A DNA stretch of 36,812 nt from Phycisphaera sp. (lineage in GTDB: Bacteria; Planctomycetota; Phycisphaerae; Phycisphaerales; Zrk34): positions 1 to 36,812 of the forward strand of contig WGMA01000066.1 in NCBI GenBank assembly GCA_016125285.1, read 5' to 3'. Position numbers and translations under genes: made by a program. Below, piece by piece: positions 6,159-15,290 of this stretch. The notes under the pieces were generated by a model. That model ran no database searches and was not told the DNA's origin. It was given only the letters and a program-made list of their open reading frames with translations. The stretch's first letter is position 1. Each line of letters begins with the position of its first letter.

Positions 6159-8384
6159 ATGCTGACACTCGCCGCATTCCCCGGATTCCTCGTCCCCGGC
6201 CTCGCCGTCGCGGGGGCGTTGGCGGTGTCGATCCCGATCATCATCCACATCCTGTCGCGTCGGCCGCGCAAGCCCGAGCCGTGGGCGGCGATGCGGTTCC
6301 TGCTCGCGGCGTACAAGAAGCACCGCGTGCGCACGCAGCTGGAGCAGTGGCTGCTGCTGGCGTCGCGCTGCCTGCTGATGCTGGTGATCGGCATGGCGCT
6401 GGCGGGGCTGATCTGGTCGGCGAGCGGCTCGCTGGGGCAGATCACCGATCAGGGGCGCACGGTGTACGTCGTGCTCGACAACTCGATCACGGCGACGGCG
6501 AAGGACGCGTCGGGCCAGCAGCGGTGGGTGCGTCTGACGAAGGCGGCGAACACGCTGCTCGACACGCTGGGCGCGAAGGACCGCGTGGCCTTGATCACGG
6601 CGTCGCGTCCGGTGCAGACGGCGGTCTGGCCGCCGAGCGCCGACCCGATGGCGGTGCGACGCCAGATCGAGCAGATGCGCCCCACCGCCGCGGAGGCCGA
6701 CCTGCCGGAGGCGTTGCGTCAGACGCTGCGGTCGATCGAGCAGGACGACAAGGACACGCGGCCGGTGTACGTGGTGATGCTCAGCGACCTGTCGGCGGGC
6801 GCGGCGCCGGTCGGCGAGCCGATGCCCGCGGAGCTCAAGCGGCTGGGCGAGAAGGCGACGCTGATGGCGTTGGAGCCGGCGACGTCGTCGAACAACGTGC
6901 AGATCACGAAGCTGGAGCCGGACCGGCGGATCGTCGTGCCGGAGATCGCGGGCGCGACGCCGACGGTGACGTGGACGGTGGGCGTGCGTCGTCTGACGGA
7001 CAACGCGGCGGGGGCGACGCTGTCGACGGTGCGTCTGCAGTCGCCGGACCGCGCGCCGATCGTTCGGGCGGTGCAGTGGGAGCCGGGTCAGACCGAGACG
7101 CAGGTGCGCATCACCACGCCGCTGGACAAGCCGGGCCTGCAGACGGTCAGCGCGACGCTGGACCCCGAGGGCGAGGCGACGGACTCGGTGGGCGCGGACA
7201 ACACGCGGCAGTCGGTGGTGCGGGTGTACGAGAAGCTGGTGGTGCTGGTGCTGGATCGCAAGGGCGCCGAGACGCAGGCCGCCGACGGGTTCACGCCGCG
7301 GAAGTGGCTGACGACGGTGCTGGCGCCGGCGGCGGACCGGCTGAACTGGCCGATCGAAGTGCGCGAGCAGGACGCGGGCACGGTGAGCGACGAGACGCTG
7401 ACCGAGGCGAGCGTGGCGTTCGTGCTGCGGCCGGACCTGCTGAGCGACACGGCGTGGGCGTCGATGAAGCAGTGGTGCGAGGCGGGCGGACTGGTGTGGT
7501 TTGTCGCGCCGGCCACGCCGCAGCCGGGCCTCTGGCCGCAGACGCTGACCGACACGTTCGGGCTGAGCTGGTCGATCGCGCTGGAGCCGACGACGCACGA
7601 CCCGCCGCTGAAGCTCGAAGCGACCGAAACCCCCGCGCCGGAACTGGCGCGGCTGCGTCCGGACCTGGCGGACCTGCTGCGACCCGTCACCGTGTCGCGC
7701 CGGCTGCCGATCGACGCCGCGTCGCTGGGCGCGGCGACGGACGTGATGCTCAGCGCGAACGGCTCGCCGCTGCTGATCGCGACCACCGCCCCGCCGCACG
7801 GACGTGTGATGCTGCTGGCGACCGCGCTCGATTCGGAGTGGACGAACCTGCCGACCAAGCCGCTGTTCGTGCCGCTGGTGCACGAGTCGCTGCGTGCGGC
7901 GATCGATCGCCTGCTGCCGGGCAACGAGTTCGAGCCGGGCGATCAGCCGCAGCTCGCGGCGAGCTGGTCGGGCACGACACGCCTCGACGGCCCCGAGGGC
8001 GCGGACATGATGCTCGCGCCCGTGGACAGCGCCGACCCGCAGCGCGGCGTCCAACCCATCCGCCCGTTCGCCGAGCCCGGCCTGTACCGCAGCGAGACCG
8101 ACGCGCTGGTCGTCAACGTCGACCCCAACGCCGCCAACACGCTCGCCGTCGACCGCAACGTGCTGACCGCCTGGCTCGACGGGGCCGGGACATGGAAGAA
8201 CATCAACGCCGACGACCCGACCGCGCCGATGCGCGCCGAGTCGGCCCGTACCGACTGGACCACGACGCTGCTGTGGATGGCGATCGTGCTGGCGCTGATC
8301 GAGATGTTCCTCGCGCGCCACGTGTCGCACGCCACGGCGCACAAGAGCCGCGCCTCGGCGCTGACGATCCAGCCGACCAACTAA
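6159..8384 (+). CDS. BatA-domain / VWA-like membrane protein
   Basis: 741 residues from the ATG at 6159; an earlier in-frame start would read through the inverted repeat. The BatA N-terminal membrane domain is clear: FPGFLVPGLAVAGALAVSIP, IIIHILSRRPRK, then a second helix LLASRCLLMLVIGMALAGLIW. A VWA-like domain follows with YVVLDNSITAT at about 101-111. Its metal-site motif is D-N-S-I-T instead of D-x-S-x-S, so the MIDAS may be altered. The middle is beta-rich with Ig-like stretches, followed by a class I amidotransferase-like region. A C-terminal helix LLWMAIVLALIEMFLA re-anchors it. Most of the chain is therefore extracytoplasmic. The next gene starts 9 nt downstream, indicating a shared mRNA. 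Likely partner of the DUF58 and second VWA protein; exact role unknown. Confidence 0.82.
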   Translation: MLTLAAFPGFLVPGLAVAGALAVSIPIIIHILSRRPRKPEPWAAMRFLLAAYKKHRVRTQLEQWLLLASRCLLMLVIGMALAGLIWSASGSLGQITDQGRTVYVVLDNSITATAKDASGQQRWVRLTKAANTLLDTLGAKDRVALITASRPVQTAVWPPSADPMAVRRQIEQMRPTAAEADLPEALRQTLRSIEQDDKDTRPVYVVMLSDLSAGAAPVGEPMPAELKRLGEKATLMALEPATSSNNVQITKLEPDRRIVVPEIAGATPTVTWTVGVRRLTDNAAGATLSTVRLQSPDRAPIVRAVQWEPGQTETQVRITTPLDKPGLQTVSATLDPEGEATDSVGADNTRQSVVRVYEKLVVLVLDRKGAETQAADGFTPRKWLTTVLAPAADRLNWPIEVREQDAGTVSDETLTEASVAFVLRPDLLSDTAWASMKQWCEAGGLVWFVAPATPQPGLWPQTLTDTFGLSWSIALEPTTHDPPLKLEATETPAPELARLRPDLADLLRPVTVSRRLPIDAASLGAATDVMLSANGSPLLIATTAPPHGRVMLLATALDSEWTNLPTKPLFVPLVHESLRAAIDRLLPGNEFEPGDQPQLAASWSGTTRLDGPEGADMMLAPVDSADPQRGVQPIRPFAEPGLYRSETDALVVNVDPNAANTLAVDRNVLTAWLDGAGTWKNINADDPTAPMRAESARTDWTTTLLWMAIVLALIEMFLARHVSHATAHKSRASALTIQPTN

Positions 8385-8393
8385 CGAGACCGA

Positions 8394-10811
8394 ATGAACT
8401 GCATCGCTCACATCACGACGCTGCTCGCCCAGGCACAGGCCGACGAAGGCGGCGGTCTGCTGCGCTGGCTGCTCGGCGTCGATCGCATCGATCCGACGAG
8501 CCCGGACGTCGTGCTCGACTGGCAGCACCGCGTGCCGCTGTGGGCGTGGGCGCTGATCGTGATCGCGGCGGTGGTGCTCGCGGCGTTGAGCTACCGGCAG
8601 ATGACCGGCAACCGCAGCGGGCGGATCGTGCTCGCGGCGGTGCGCACGGGGCTGCTGATCCTCATCGTCGCGCTGCTCGCCGGGCCGATGCTCGTGCTGC
8701 CCAACGAGATCGTCGAGGAGGACCACGTCGTGATGCTCGTCGACCGGTCGAAGTCGATCGGCGTGGCGGACGTGCCGGACCCGTCGTCGCCCGACCCGCT
8801 GGCTCGCATCAGCCGCGACAAGCAGCTGCGCGACCTGCTCGACGAGCACGCCGACGTGTGGAAGCGCCTCGGCGAGGGGCACAACGTCGCGTGGCTCGGG
8901 TTCGCCGACCGCGGGCCGACGCCGATGGGCGACCCGAGGAAGCTCACCGACGCCAACGGCGAGGCGACGGCGTTGCGCAGCGCGATCGACGAGTCGCTGC
9001 GACGCACGGCCGGCAAGCCGGTCAGCGCGGTGGTGGTGTGGACCGACGGTCGCAGCAGCGAGCCGATCGGCGCCGAGACGTGGCGGAAGCTGCGTCAGAT
9101 GGGCGTGCCGGTGTACGCGGTGCCGCTGGGGTCGCCGGAGCAGCCGCTCGACCTGGCGATCCAGCGCATCGACGCGCCGAGCCGGGCGTTCATCAACGAC
9201 ACCGTGCCGGTCACCGTGACGGTGCAGCAGACGGGCGTCGAAGGCCCCGACGCGGCGCTGCCGCCGAACACGGTGCTCAAGCTGATCGACACGACCACGC
9301 AGCAGGTGCTCGACGAGCAGCCGGTGTCGAAGCTGGGCGAGCCGGTGCGCCTGCTGACGATCCCCAAGGCCGCGGGCCAGGCGACGTGGCGCGTGCAGCT
9401 CAGCACGCCGCAGCCCGAGCTGATCACGGAGAACAACGCCGAGACGCTGGAGGTCTCGCTGATCGACCGCGCGATCCGGCTGCTGTACGTCGAGGGCTAC
9501 CCGCGGTGGGAGTACCGCTACCTCAAGAACCTGCTGATCAACGAGGGCCTGCGCACGGAGAAGACGATCGACTCGTCGATCATGCTGATCAGCGCCGACC
9601 GCACGTTCGCGCAGGAGGGCACGATCCCGCTGCGTCGTCTGCCGCGCACCGAAGAGGAGATGCAGCCGTACGACGTGATCGTCATCGGCGACGTCCCGGC
9701 GAACTTCTTCAGCGCCGATCAGCAGCGTCTGATCCACCGTCAGGTGTCGGTGCACGGTGCGGGCCTGCTGTGGATCGGCGGGCAGAAGTGGACGCCGACG
9801 ACCTACGCCGCGGGCCCGCTGTCGCCGCTGCTGCCGATGCAGGGCCCGGCGAGCACCGCGACGCTGTCGCCGCCGATCGCGATGCAGCCGACGCCGGCCG
9901 CCGAGGCGCTGGGCGTGATGCGGCTGCTGCCCAACGAGCCGCAGCCGACCGCGGCGGGTGAACCGCTGGTGACCTGGCCGACGAACCTGCCGCCGCTGAT
10001 GTGGGCGCAGTCGATCGAATCGATCAAGCCGGCCGCCGAGCCGCTGGCGATCGACGCGTCGTCGGGCCAGCCGCTGATCGTGCGGATGCGCGACGGCGCC
10101 GGTCAGTCGCTGTACATCGCGACCGACGAGGTGTGGCGCTGGCGTTACGGGCGCGGCGACCTGTGGGGCCAGCAGTACTGGATGCAGCTGATCCGGCTGC
10201 TGTCGCGCGGGCGGCTCGACACCGGCGGCGCCGACTCGCGTGCGTCGCTCGTCGTCTCGCACCGCCGCGCCGCCGTGGGCGACACGCTCGTGGTCGAGGT
10301 CGTGCTGCGTGACCAGGCGCTGCTCGAGCAGAACCGCCCCGCCGTCGAGGTCGCCGTCAACGAACTGCGAGAAAGCGACGCGACCGCGCCGACGCCGTCG
10401 GGCCTGCGCACGCAGACGTCGCAGCTGCTGACGCTGACCGCGACCGACAAGCCGGGCCACTACCGCGGCGTGTGGACCCCCGCCGCGCCGGGCCGCATGG
10501 CGCTGACCGTCTCGACCGCGGACCTGGCCGACCTGGGCCTCCGCCGCGTCGTGCAGGTCGACCGCCTCGAAGACGAGATGCGTTACCCCGCAACGGACCA
10601 CGACGCGCTGGCCGAACTGGCGAGCCGCACCGGCGGGCAGGTGCTCACGCCGACGCAGCTGACGTCGCTGGACAAGATCCTGCCCAACCGCGCCCGCCAC
10701 ACCCCCGCCGACATCCGCGAGCCGCTGACGCACAGCCGCCTGGCCTTCTTCGTGCTGATCCTGCTGCTGACCGGCGAGTGGGTGGGACGACGGCTGCTGG
10801 GGCTGGCGTAA
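8394..10811 (+). CDS. Membrane VWA / glutamine-amidotransferase-like protein
   Basis: 805 residues. Two N-terminal membrane helices (about 48-65 WAWALIVIAAVVLAALSY and 78-100 VRTGLLILIVALLAGPML) are followed by a VWA domain with an intact MIDAS: MLVDRSKSIG near 113-122 and VVWTDGRSS near 213-221. A beta domain leads to LYVEGYPRWEYRYL (about 365-378) and DVIVIGDVPANFFS, the amidotransferase-like fold found in this planctomycete family. No catalytic Cys-His-Glu triad is evident there, so it is probably a binding fold. A last helix FFVLILLLTGEW precedes the C-terminus. Unlike its upstream neighbour it keeps the canonical metal site, so the two may have divided labour. Start ATG at 8394, 9 nt after the previous stop. 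Confidence 0.85.
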   Translation: MNCIAHITTLLAQAQADEGGGLLRWLLGVDRIDPTSPDVVLDWQHRVPLWAWALIVIAAVVLAALSYRQMTGNRSGRIVLAAVRTGLLILIVALLAGPMLVLPNEIVEEDHVVMLVDRSKSIGVADVPDPSSPDPLARISRDKQLRDLLDEHADVWKRLGEGHNVAWLGFADRGPTPMGDPRKLTDANGEATALRSAIDESLRRTAGKPVSAVVVWTDGRSSEPIGAETWRKLRQMGVPVYAVPLGSPEQPLDLAIQRIDAPSRAFINDTVPVTVTVQQTGVEGPDAALPPNTVLKLIDTTTQQVLDEQPVSKLGEPVRLLTIPKAAGQATWRVQLSTPQPELITENNAETLEVSLIDRAIRLLYVEGYPRWEYRYLKNLLINEGLRTEKTIDSSIMLISADRTFAQEGTIPLRRLPRTEEEMQPYDVIVIGDVPANFFSADQQRLIHRQVSVHGAGLLWIGGQKWTPTTYAAGPLSPLLPMQGPASTATLSPPIAMQPTPAAEALGVMRLLPNEPQPTAAGEPLVTWPTNLPPLMWAQSIESIKPAAEPLAIDASSGQPLIVRMRDGAGQSLYIATDEVWRWRYGRGDLWGQQYWMQLIRLLSRGRLDTGGADSRASLVVSHRRAAVGDTLVVEVVLRDQALLEQNRPAVEVAVNELRESDATAPTPSGLRTQTSQLLTLTATDKPGHYRGVWTPAAPGRMALTVSTADLADLGLRRVVQVDRLEDEMRYPATDHDALAELASRTGGQVLTPTQLTSLDKILPNRARHTPADIREPLTHSRLAFFVLILLLTGEWVGRRLLGLA

Positions 10812-10821
10812 TCGCCTTCGC

Positions 10822-10898
10822 GTAGGGTCCGCTAGTGCGGACCGGTCGGGCGCATCGCACGTACGCACAGGGATCCGGCCCGCAATGGCGGACCCTAC
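10822..10898. repeat. Long inverted repeat after the second VWA gene
   Basis: GTAGGGTCCGC (10822-10832) pairs perfectly with GCGGACCCTAC (10888-10898). The pairing extends inward to about 24 nt per arm with 3 mismatches, and each arm is itself partly self-complementary. It occupies the only large gap within the operon besides the element at 6066. Confidence 0.65.
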
Positions 10899-10995
10899 TT
10901 GCTCCCGACTATCGGAAACCGGCGTGTAACAACCGTCATATAGATGCGGCAATCCACCGGTGAGCCGCTAAAATGGATGGGAACGGAGACAGGCC

Positions 10996-13900
10996 TTGTC
11001 ACCATTGGTTAAACAGCTCGAGCTGGTCCGTCGCAGGGCGCGCACGATGCTGGTCGTGATGCGGCTGGCGGCGTGGCTGGCGACGGTGATCGGCGTGGCC
11101 ATCGCCGCGGGGCTCGTCGACTACACGCTGCGGCTGCCGGGGTGGCTGCGGCTCGTGCTCGTATCGCTCGGTCTCGCCTGGGCGCTGTGGCACGTGCTGG
11201 TCCACATCGGGCGCAGCGTCCGCGTCACGCCCGCGCTGACGACGCTCGCGCTGCGGCTCGAACGCATCTACCCCGAGGCCGCGGGACGCCTCGCCTCCGG
11301 CGTCGCCTTCGCCACCGGCTCCTCCGACCCCAACCCGTCACCCATCACGCGTCACCTCGCGCAGCGCACCGCCGGCGAGGTCGACGACGTGCTCCAGCCG
11401 CAGCAGGTCGAACGCCTGCTCGACGCCACGCGCATGTGGCGCTGCGTGACCGTGCTCGCGATCTCCGTCGCCGCGATGACCGCCGTCGCCGTCGCCGCGC
11501 CGCAGCAGACCATGACCGCGTTCAACCGCTGGGCCAGGCCGCTCGGCGACACGCGCTGGCCGAACCGCTACGCGGTCGAGTCGATGACGTACGACGAGGT
11601 TGCGCCGAACAACGCGCCGCTGTCCGTCGCGGCGCAGGTCACCAAGGGCGACGACGACACGCTCCGCACGTGGGTCGTCTACCGCTTTGACACGCCGAGC
11701 GGCATGACCGACTGGCAGCGCACGCTGATGACGCGTCAGAGCGACGGCCGCCTCGCCGGTCGCTACCAGCGCCTCATCGAGCCGCAGTCCAACGCCGAGC
11801 GCATCGAGCTGTACTTCGAGGCCGGCGACGATCACACGACGACGCAGACGATCCGGCTGATCGAGCCGCCGACGCTGCGGCAGGTCGTCGCGGAGATCAC
11901 GCCACCCGACTACGCCAAGGCGTTCCGCGTGCACGAGCCGCACTACCTGCTCACGCCGCCCCGCCCCGCCGTGCTGATCGACGACGCGTTGCGCGGCTCG
12001 CGGGTGACCCTCCGTGTGCACATCGACGGCTCGCTGACGAAGCTCGACAAGTCGCCGAGCAACGAGCAGATCGCCGAGTGGATCCGCTCGAACATGCCTG
12101 GCCTGATGCCGGCGAACACGGCCGTGGCCGCGAGCCTGATGAACGTGAAATACGAGATCGAGCCCGAGACGACGGCCGCGTTCGCGTTCCGCCTGAGCTG
12201 GACGCTGACCGAGCCGGCGCAGTTCAGCTTCAACCCGCACGACGCGTACGGCAAGGCGTACCCCGACCAGCGTGTGTTCCGCTTCGAGCCGCGCGACGAC
12301 CGCGCCCCGCGCGTCACGATCCTCGACCCCGCGGGCGACGAGTCGGTGCTGCCCACGGCCAAGGTCGATCTCGCCGCCGAGGCGCAGGACGACGTGGCGG
12401 TCAGCAATCTCGAGCTCACCGCCGAGTGGGCCAAGGCCCAGCCGCTCGTGCTCGCCCACCAGCCCGACGTCAACCAGCCGCGCACGACCCTCAACGGCGG
12501 CATCGATCTGACGCCGCTGAAGCTGCTGCCGGGCGACACGGTGGCGATCATCGCGGTCGTGCGTGACAACTACCTGCTCGACGGCAAGTCGCACGACGCG
12601 GTGCGCTCGACGCCGCGCAACCTCACGATCATCAGCCCCGACGAGCTCGTGCGTCAGGTGCGCACCGACCTCGCGGAGCTGCGTCAGCGTGCGATCCGCG
12701 CCGCGTCGACGCAGCAGCGCCTCATCGAATCGCCCGCCGACGCGTCGACCGCGCAGCAGCAGGACGAGCTCGTCGAGCGCCTCGACACGATGAGCCGCAC
12801 CGTCGACACGCTGCGTCAGCGCATCGACCGCAATCAGCTCAAGGACGAAGACCTCGGCCAGACGCTCGACGAGGCCGGGCGACTCGTCGACCAGGCGCAG
12901 CGCGAGGCGCAGCAGGCGTCGGACAAGCTCAAGCGTGTCGCGCGTGACCCGACCGCGAAGGACCCGCAGACGCAGCAGGAGCTGCAGCAGTCGCGCGAGC
13001 AGCAGAAGTCGGTCAAGGACGAGCTCGACAAGCTCGTGCAGCTGCTCGACCAGGGCCGCGACGCGTACGAACTGAAGCAGAAGCTCACGAAGCTGGCGAA
13101 CGATCAGCAGCAGTTGTCCGACAAGGTCCGCCAGCTGCTGCCCAAGACGCTCGGCCGCAGCGCCGACCAGCTGCCCGACGAGGACCGCAAGGCGCTGGAG
13201 CAGGCGGCGCGCGAGCAGCAGCAGCTGTCCGACCAGGCCCAGCAGCTGACCGACCGCATGCGGCAGACGTCGTCGGTGATCAGCCGGCAGTCGCAGAAGC
13301 CCGACGACCAGGCGACGGCCGAGGCGTTGCGACAGGCGGCGGACACCGCGACGAAGGAATCGCTCGACAAGAAGATGGAGCAGGCGTCGCAGCAGGTGCA
13401 GCAGAACCGCCTCGCCCAGGCGCAGCGCCAGCAGCAGGACGCGTCGGAGGTGATCCGGCAGATGCTCGACCAGCTCGGCAACACCGACAAGCTGCGGCAG
13501 GAGATGCTCAGCCGCAAGCTGTTCGAGCTCGCCGACGAGATCAAGCGCCTGCGTGACGCGCAGCAGGCGCAGCTCGACCGCCTCGTGGCCGCGGCGAAGT
13601 TCGACAGCCTCGACGCGCCGATGATGACGCTGCGGACGAACACGATGGCCGTCGCCGAGGACGCCCGCAACACCGACCGCAAGACGATCCCCGTCGCCGA
13701 GGCGCTGGACAAGGCCGTGCCGTACCAGGCCACCGCCGTGCAGGAGCTGCGTGCAACGCCCGTGGCCAAGCCCGCGGCGATCGACGCCGAGACGCAGTCG
13801 CTTGCCAGGCTCAACGAGGCGCTCGACCTCGCCCAGAAGCTCGCCCGCGAGGCGGCGCAGGAGATGTCGAACAAGCAGCGCAAGGAACTCGTCGAGGAGT

Positions 13901-14595
13901 ACGGCAAGGTGCTGGCGCAGCAGGTCGAGGTGCTCAAGCAGACCGAAGAGCTGGCCGGGACCGCCGCGCCGCAGCGCGACCGCCGGTGGCGCAGCTCGTC
14001 GCTGTCGACCGGCAACACGCAGGCCGACATCCGCGTTGAGCTGACGAAGATCGGCGAGAAGGTCAAGGAGACGATCGTGTACCAGTCGGTGCACCAGCAG
14101 ATGGACACGTGGGCGGGCGACGCGTCGGCGTCGCTGCGTCAGGCCAAGCCCGACGCGGTCAGCGTGTTCGATCAGAAGATGATCGTCCGCAGCGTCGAGG
14201 CGCTGATCGACGCGCTCAAGCAGGACCCCAGCGAAGACGAGTTCGCCGAGGCCAACTCCGGCAACGGCGGGCAGAGCGGCGGGCAGGGCAACCAGCCGCA
14301 GCAGCAGCCGCTCGTGCCGCCGCTCGCCGAGCTGAAGCTGCTGCGGACGAAGCAGCAGATGCTGCTCGACATGACCAAGACCTACAACGAGCAGCCGGCC
14401 GACGCCGACCCGCAGGGCCGCGTGCTGCGACTGCTCACCGACCAGCAGACCAACCTCGCCGACGTCGGCGACCGCCTGATCGAGTCGATGAACCAGCAGC
14501 AACAGCAGCCGCCTAAAATGAAGTTGCCGACGGGCGGCGACGACAAGCCGGAACCCGACGGCGGCAGCGACGGAGCGAAGGAGCCCCAGCAATGA
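10996..14595 (+). CDS. Giant membrane-anchored coiled-coil protein (DUF4175-like)
   Basis: 1199 residues. A TTG start at 10996 is used, with GGAGA seven nt upstream; a TAAAAT box at 10969-10974 could provide its own promoter. Helices at about 20-40 and 46-66 (LPGWLRLVLVSLGLAWALWHV) and another at about 148-170 anchor it. Residues 180-550 are beta-rich with Ig-like stretches (PRVTILDPAGDESVLPTAKV). Residues 550-1010 form a very long, Gln-rich coiled coil (repeated QQQLSDQAQQL-type heptads). The tail (about 1090-1199) is Gly/Gln/Pro-rich. The layout matches DUF4175-type planctomycete and bacteroidete proteins found with DUF58/VWA genes. Inference: a scaffold spanning the periplasm. Its stop overlaps the next start (ATGA at 14592). 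Confidence 0.78.
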   Translation: MSPLVKQLELVRRRARTMLVVMRLAAWLATVIGVAIAAGLVDYTLRLPGWLRLVLVSLGLAWALWHVLVHIGRSVRVTPALTTLALRLERIYPEAAGRLASGVAFATGSSDPNPSPITRHLAQRTAGEVDDVLQPQQVERLLDATRMWRCVTVLAISVAAMTAVAVAAPQQTMTAFNRWARPLGDTRWPNRYAVESMTYDEVAPNNAPLSVAAQVTKGDDDTLRTWVVYRFDTPSGMTDWQRTLMTRQSDGRLAGRYQRLIEPQSNAERIELYFEAGDDHTTTQTIRLIEPPTLRQVVAEITPPDYAKAFRVHEPHYLLTPPRPAVLIDDALRGSRVTLRVHIDGSLTKLDKSPSNEQIAEWIRSNMPGLMPANTAVAASLMNVKYEIEPETTAAFAFRLSWTLTEPAQFSFNPHDAYGKAYPDQRVFRFEPRDDRAPRVTILDPAGDESVLPTAKVDLAAEAQDDVAVSNLELTAEWAKAQPLVLAHQPDVNQPRTTLNGGIDLTPLKLLPGDTVAIIAVVRDNYLLDGKSHDAVRSTPRNLTIISPDELVRQVRTDLAELRQRAIRAASTQQRLIESPADASTAQQQDELVERLDTMSRTVDTLRQRIDRNQLKDEDLGQTLDEAGRLVDQAQREAQQASDKLKRVARDPTAKDPQTQQELQQSREQQKSVKDELDKLVQLLDQGRDAYELKQKLTKLANDQQQLSDKVRQLLPKTLGRSADQLPDEDRKALEQAAREQQQLSDQAQQLTDRMRQTSSVISRQSQKPDDQATAEALRQAADTATKESLDKKMEQASQQVQQNRLAQAQRQQQDASEVIRQMLDQLGNTDKLRQEMLSRKLFELADEIKRLRDAQQAQLDRLVAAAKFDSLDAPMMTLRTNTMAVAEDARNTDRKTIPVAEALDKAVPYQATAVQELRATPVAKPAAIDAETQSLARLNEALDLAQKLAREAAQEMSNKQRKELVEEYGKVLAQQVEVLKQTEELAGTAAPQRDRRWRSSSLSTGNTQADIRVELTKIGEKVKETIVYQSVHQQMDTWAGDASASLRQAKPDAVSVFDQKMIVRSVEALIDALKQDPSEDEFAEANSGNGGQSGGQGNQPQQQPLVPPLAELKLLRTKQQMLLDMTKTYNEQPADADPQGRVLRLLTDQQTNLADVGDRLIESMNQQQQQPPKMKLPTGGDDKPEPDGGSDGAKEPQQ

Positions 14596-15290
14596 CACGA
14601 CGTGGAAATCGCCGCATGTGGATCGCCGCGACGGTCGCCGCGTGCGCCGTCACGCTGGGCGCGTCGCCGCTGTCGCTGCACGCCAAGGACGCCGACGCGC
14701 CGCCGACGCTCGACGAGTTGCTGAACCTGCCCGAGCCGCCGAGCAAGCCGAACCGCGCGCAGCCCGGCGACAACGCCGCGCCGCGTGTGCCGCTGCCGGA
14801 GGGCGAGGAAGCCAAGGGCGGCGACGCGTTCGCTCAGGCCGTGGTCGAGATGAAGCAGGCCGCGGACCGGCTCGCCTCCGCCGGCGACACCGGCCTGCCC
14901 ACGCAGCGCATCCAGGAGCGCATCATCCGCCGACTCGACCAGCAGATCGCCGAACTCAACAAGCAGCAACAGCAGCAGAAGCAGAAACAGCAGCAGCAAC
15001 AGCAGCAGGACACCGGCGCGAAGTCGAACCAGCAGAAGCCGGGCCAGCAGAAGCAGCAGTCCGAGCGCAACAGCCAGGCGCACGAGTCGGCCGACAAGGC
15101 CGGGCAGAAGGGCGAAGTGAAGAACGGCCAGCTCGGCGACGAGCCGCTGACCGAGCGTCTGAGCGAATGGGGCAACCTCCCGCCGCGCCTGCGCAAGCAG
15201 CTGCTGCAGGGCTGGGAGGACAACTTCTCGCAGTTGTACCGCGACCTGACCGAGCGTTATTACCGGCGGCTCGCTGAGGAGGGGAGATGA
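14592..15290 (+). CDS. Secreted Gln-rich hypothetical protein
   Basis: 232 residues. A signal peptide is seen at 1-31 (MWIAATVAACAVTLGASPLSLHA, cleavage after HAKD or nearby). A proline-rich stretch follows, then a helix (VVEMKQAADRLAS), then a low-complexity poly-Gln/Lys tract at about 120-160. A conserved-looking C-terminal module contains EWGNLPPRLRKQLLQG and the end DNFSQLYRDLTERYYRRLAEE. That C-terminal module is common in proteins next to DUF4175 genes in planctomycetes, as far as I recall. It overlaps both neighbours by 4 nt, so it is made in step with the coiled-coil protein and the toroid. Function unknown; a small helical partner of the coiled-coil scaffold is a reasonable guess. 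Confidence 0.7.
   Translation: MTRRGNRRMWIAATVAACAVTLGASPLSLHAKDADAPPTLDELLNLPEPPSKPNRAQPGDNAAPRVPLPEGEEAKGGDAFAQAVVEMKQAADRLASAGDTGLPTQRIQERIIRRLDQQIAELNKQQQQQKQKQQQQQQQDTGAKSNQQKPGQQKQQSERNSQAHESADKAGQKGEVKNGQLGDEPLTERLSEWGNLPPRLRKQLLQGWEDNFSQLYRDLTERYYRRLAEEGR

Noticed and set aside
5462-9961. 1499-codon plus-strand frame across DUF58, BatA and VWA genes
   Set aside because: Ala/Arg/Gly/Asp-rich low-complexity translation in the wrong frame of real genes.
6144-10952. Very long minus-strand reading frame (1602 codons) opposite the BatA and VWA genes
   Set aside because: Arg/His/Val-rich composition and exact antiparallel overlap with well-supported genes; a high-GC shadow.
11338-14598. 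1086-codon minus-strand frame opposite the coiled-coil gene
   Set aside because: Leu/Arg-rich mirror of Gln/Asp codons of the real gene; no domain recognisable.
14950-15010. Microsatellite-like CAG/CAA tract as a phase-variable switch
   Set aside because: It is a mixed-codon Gln/Lys tract of triplets that cannot shift frame by unit slippage; treated as protein low complexity.
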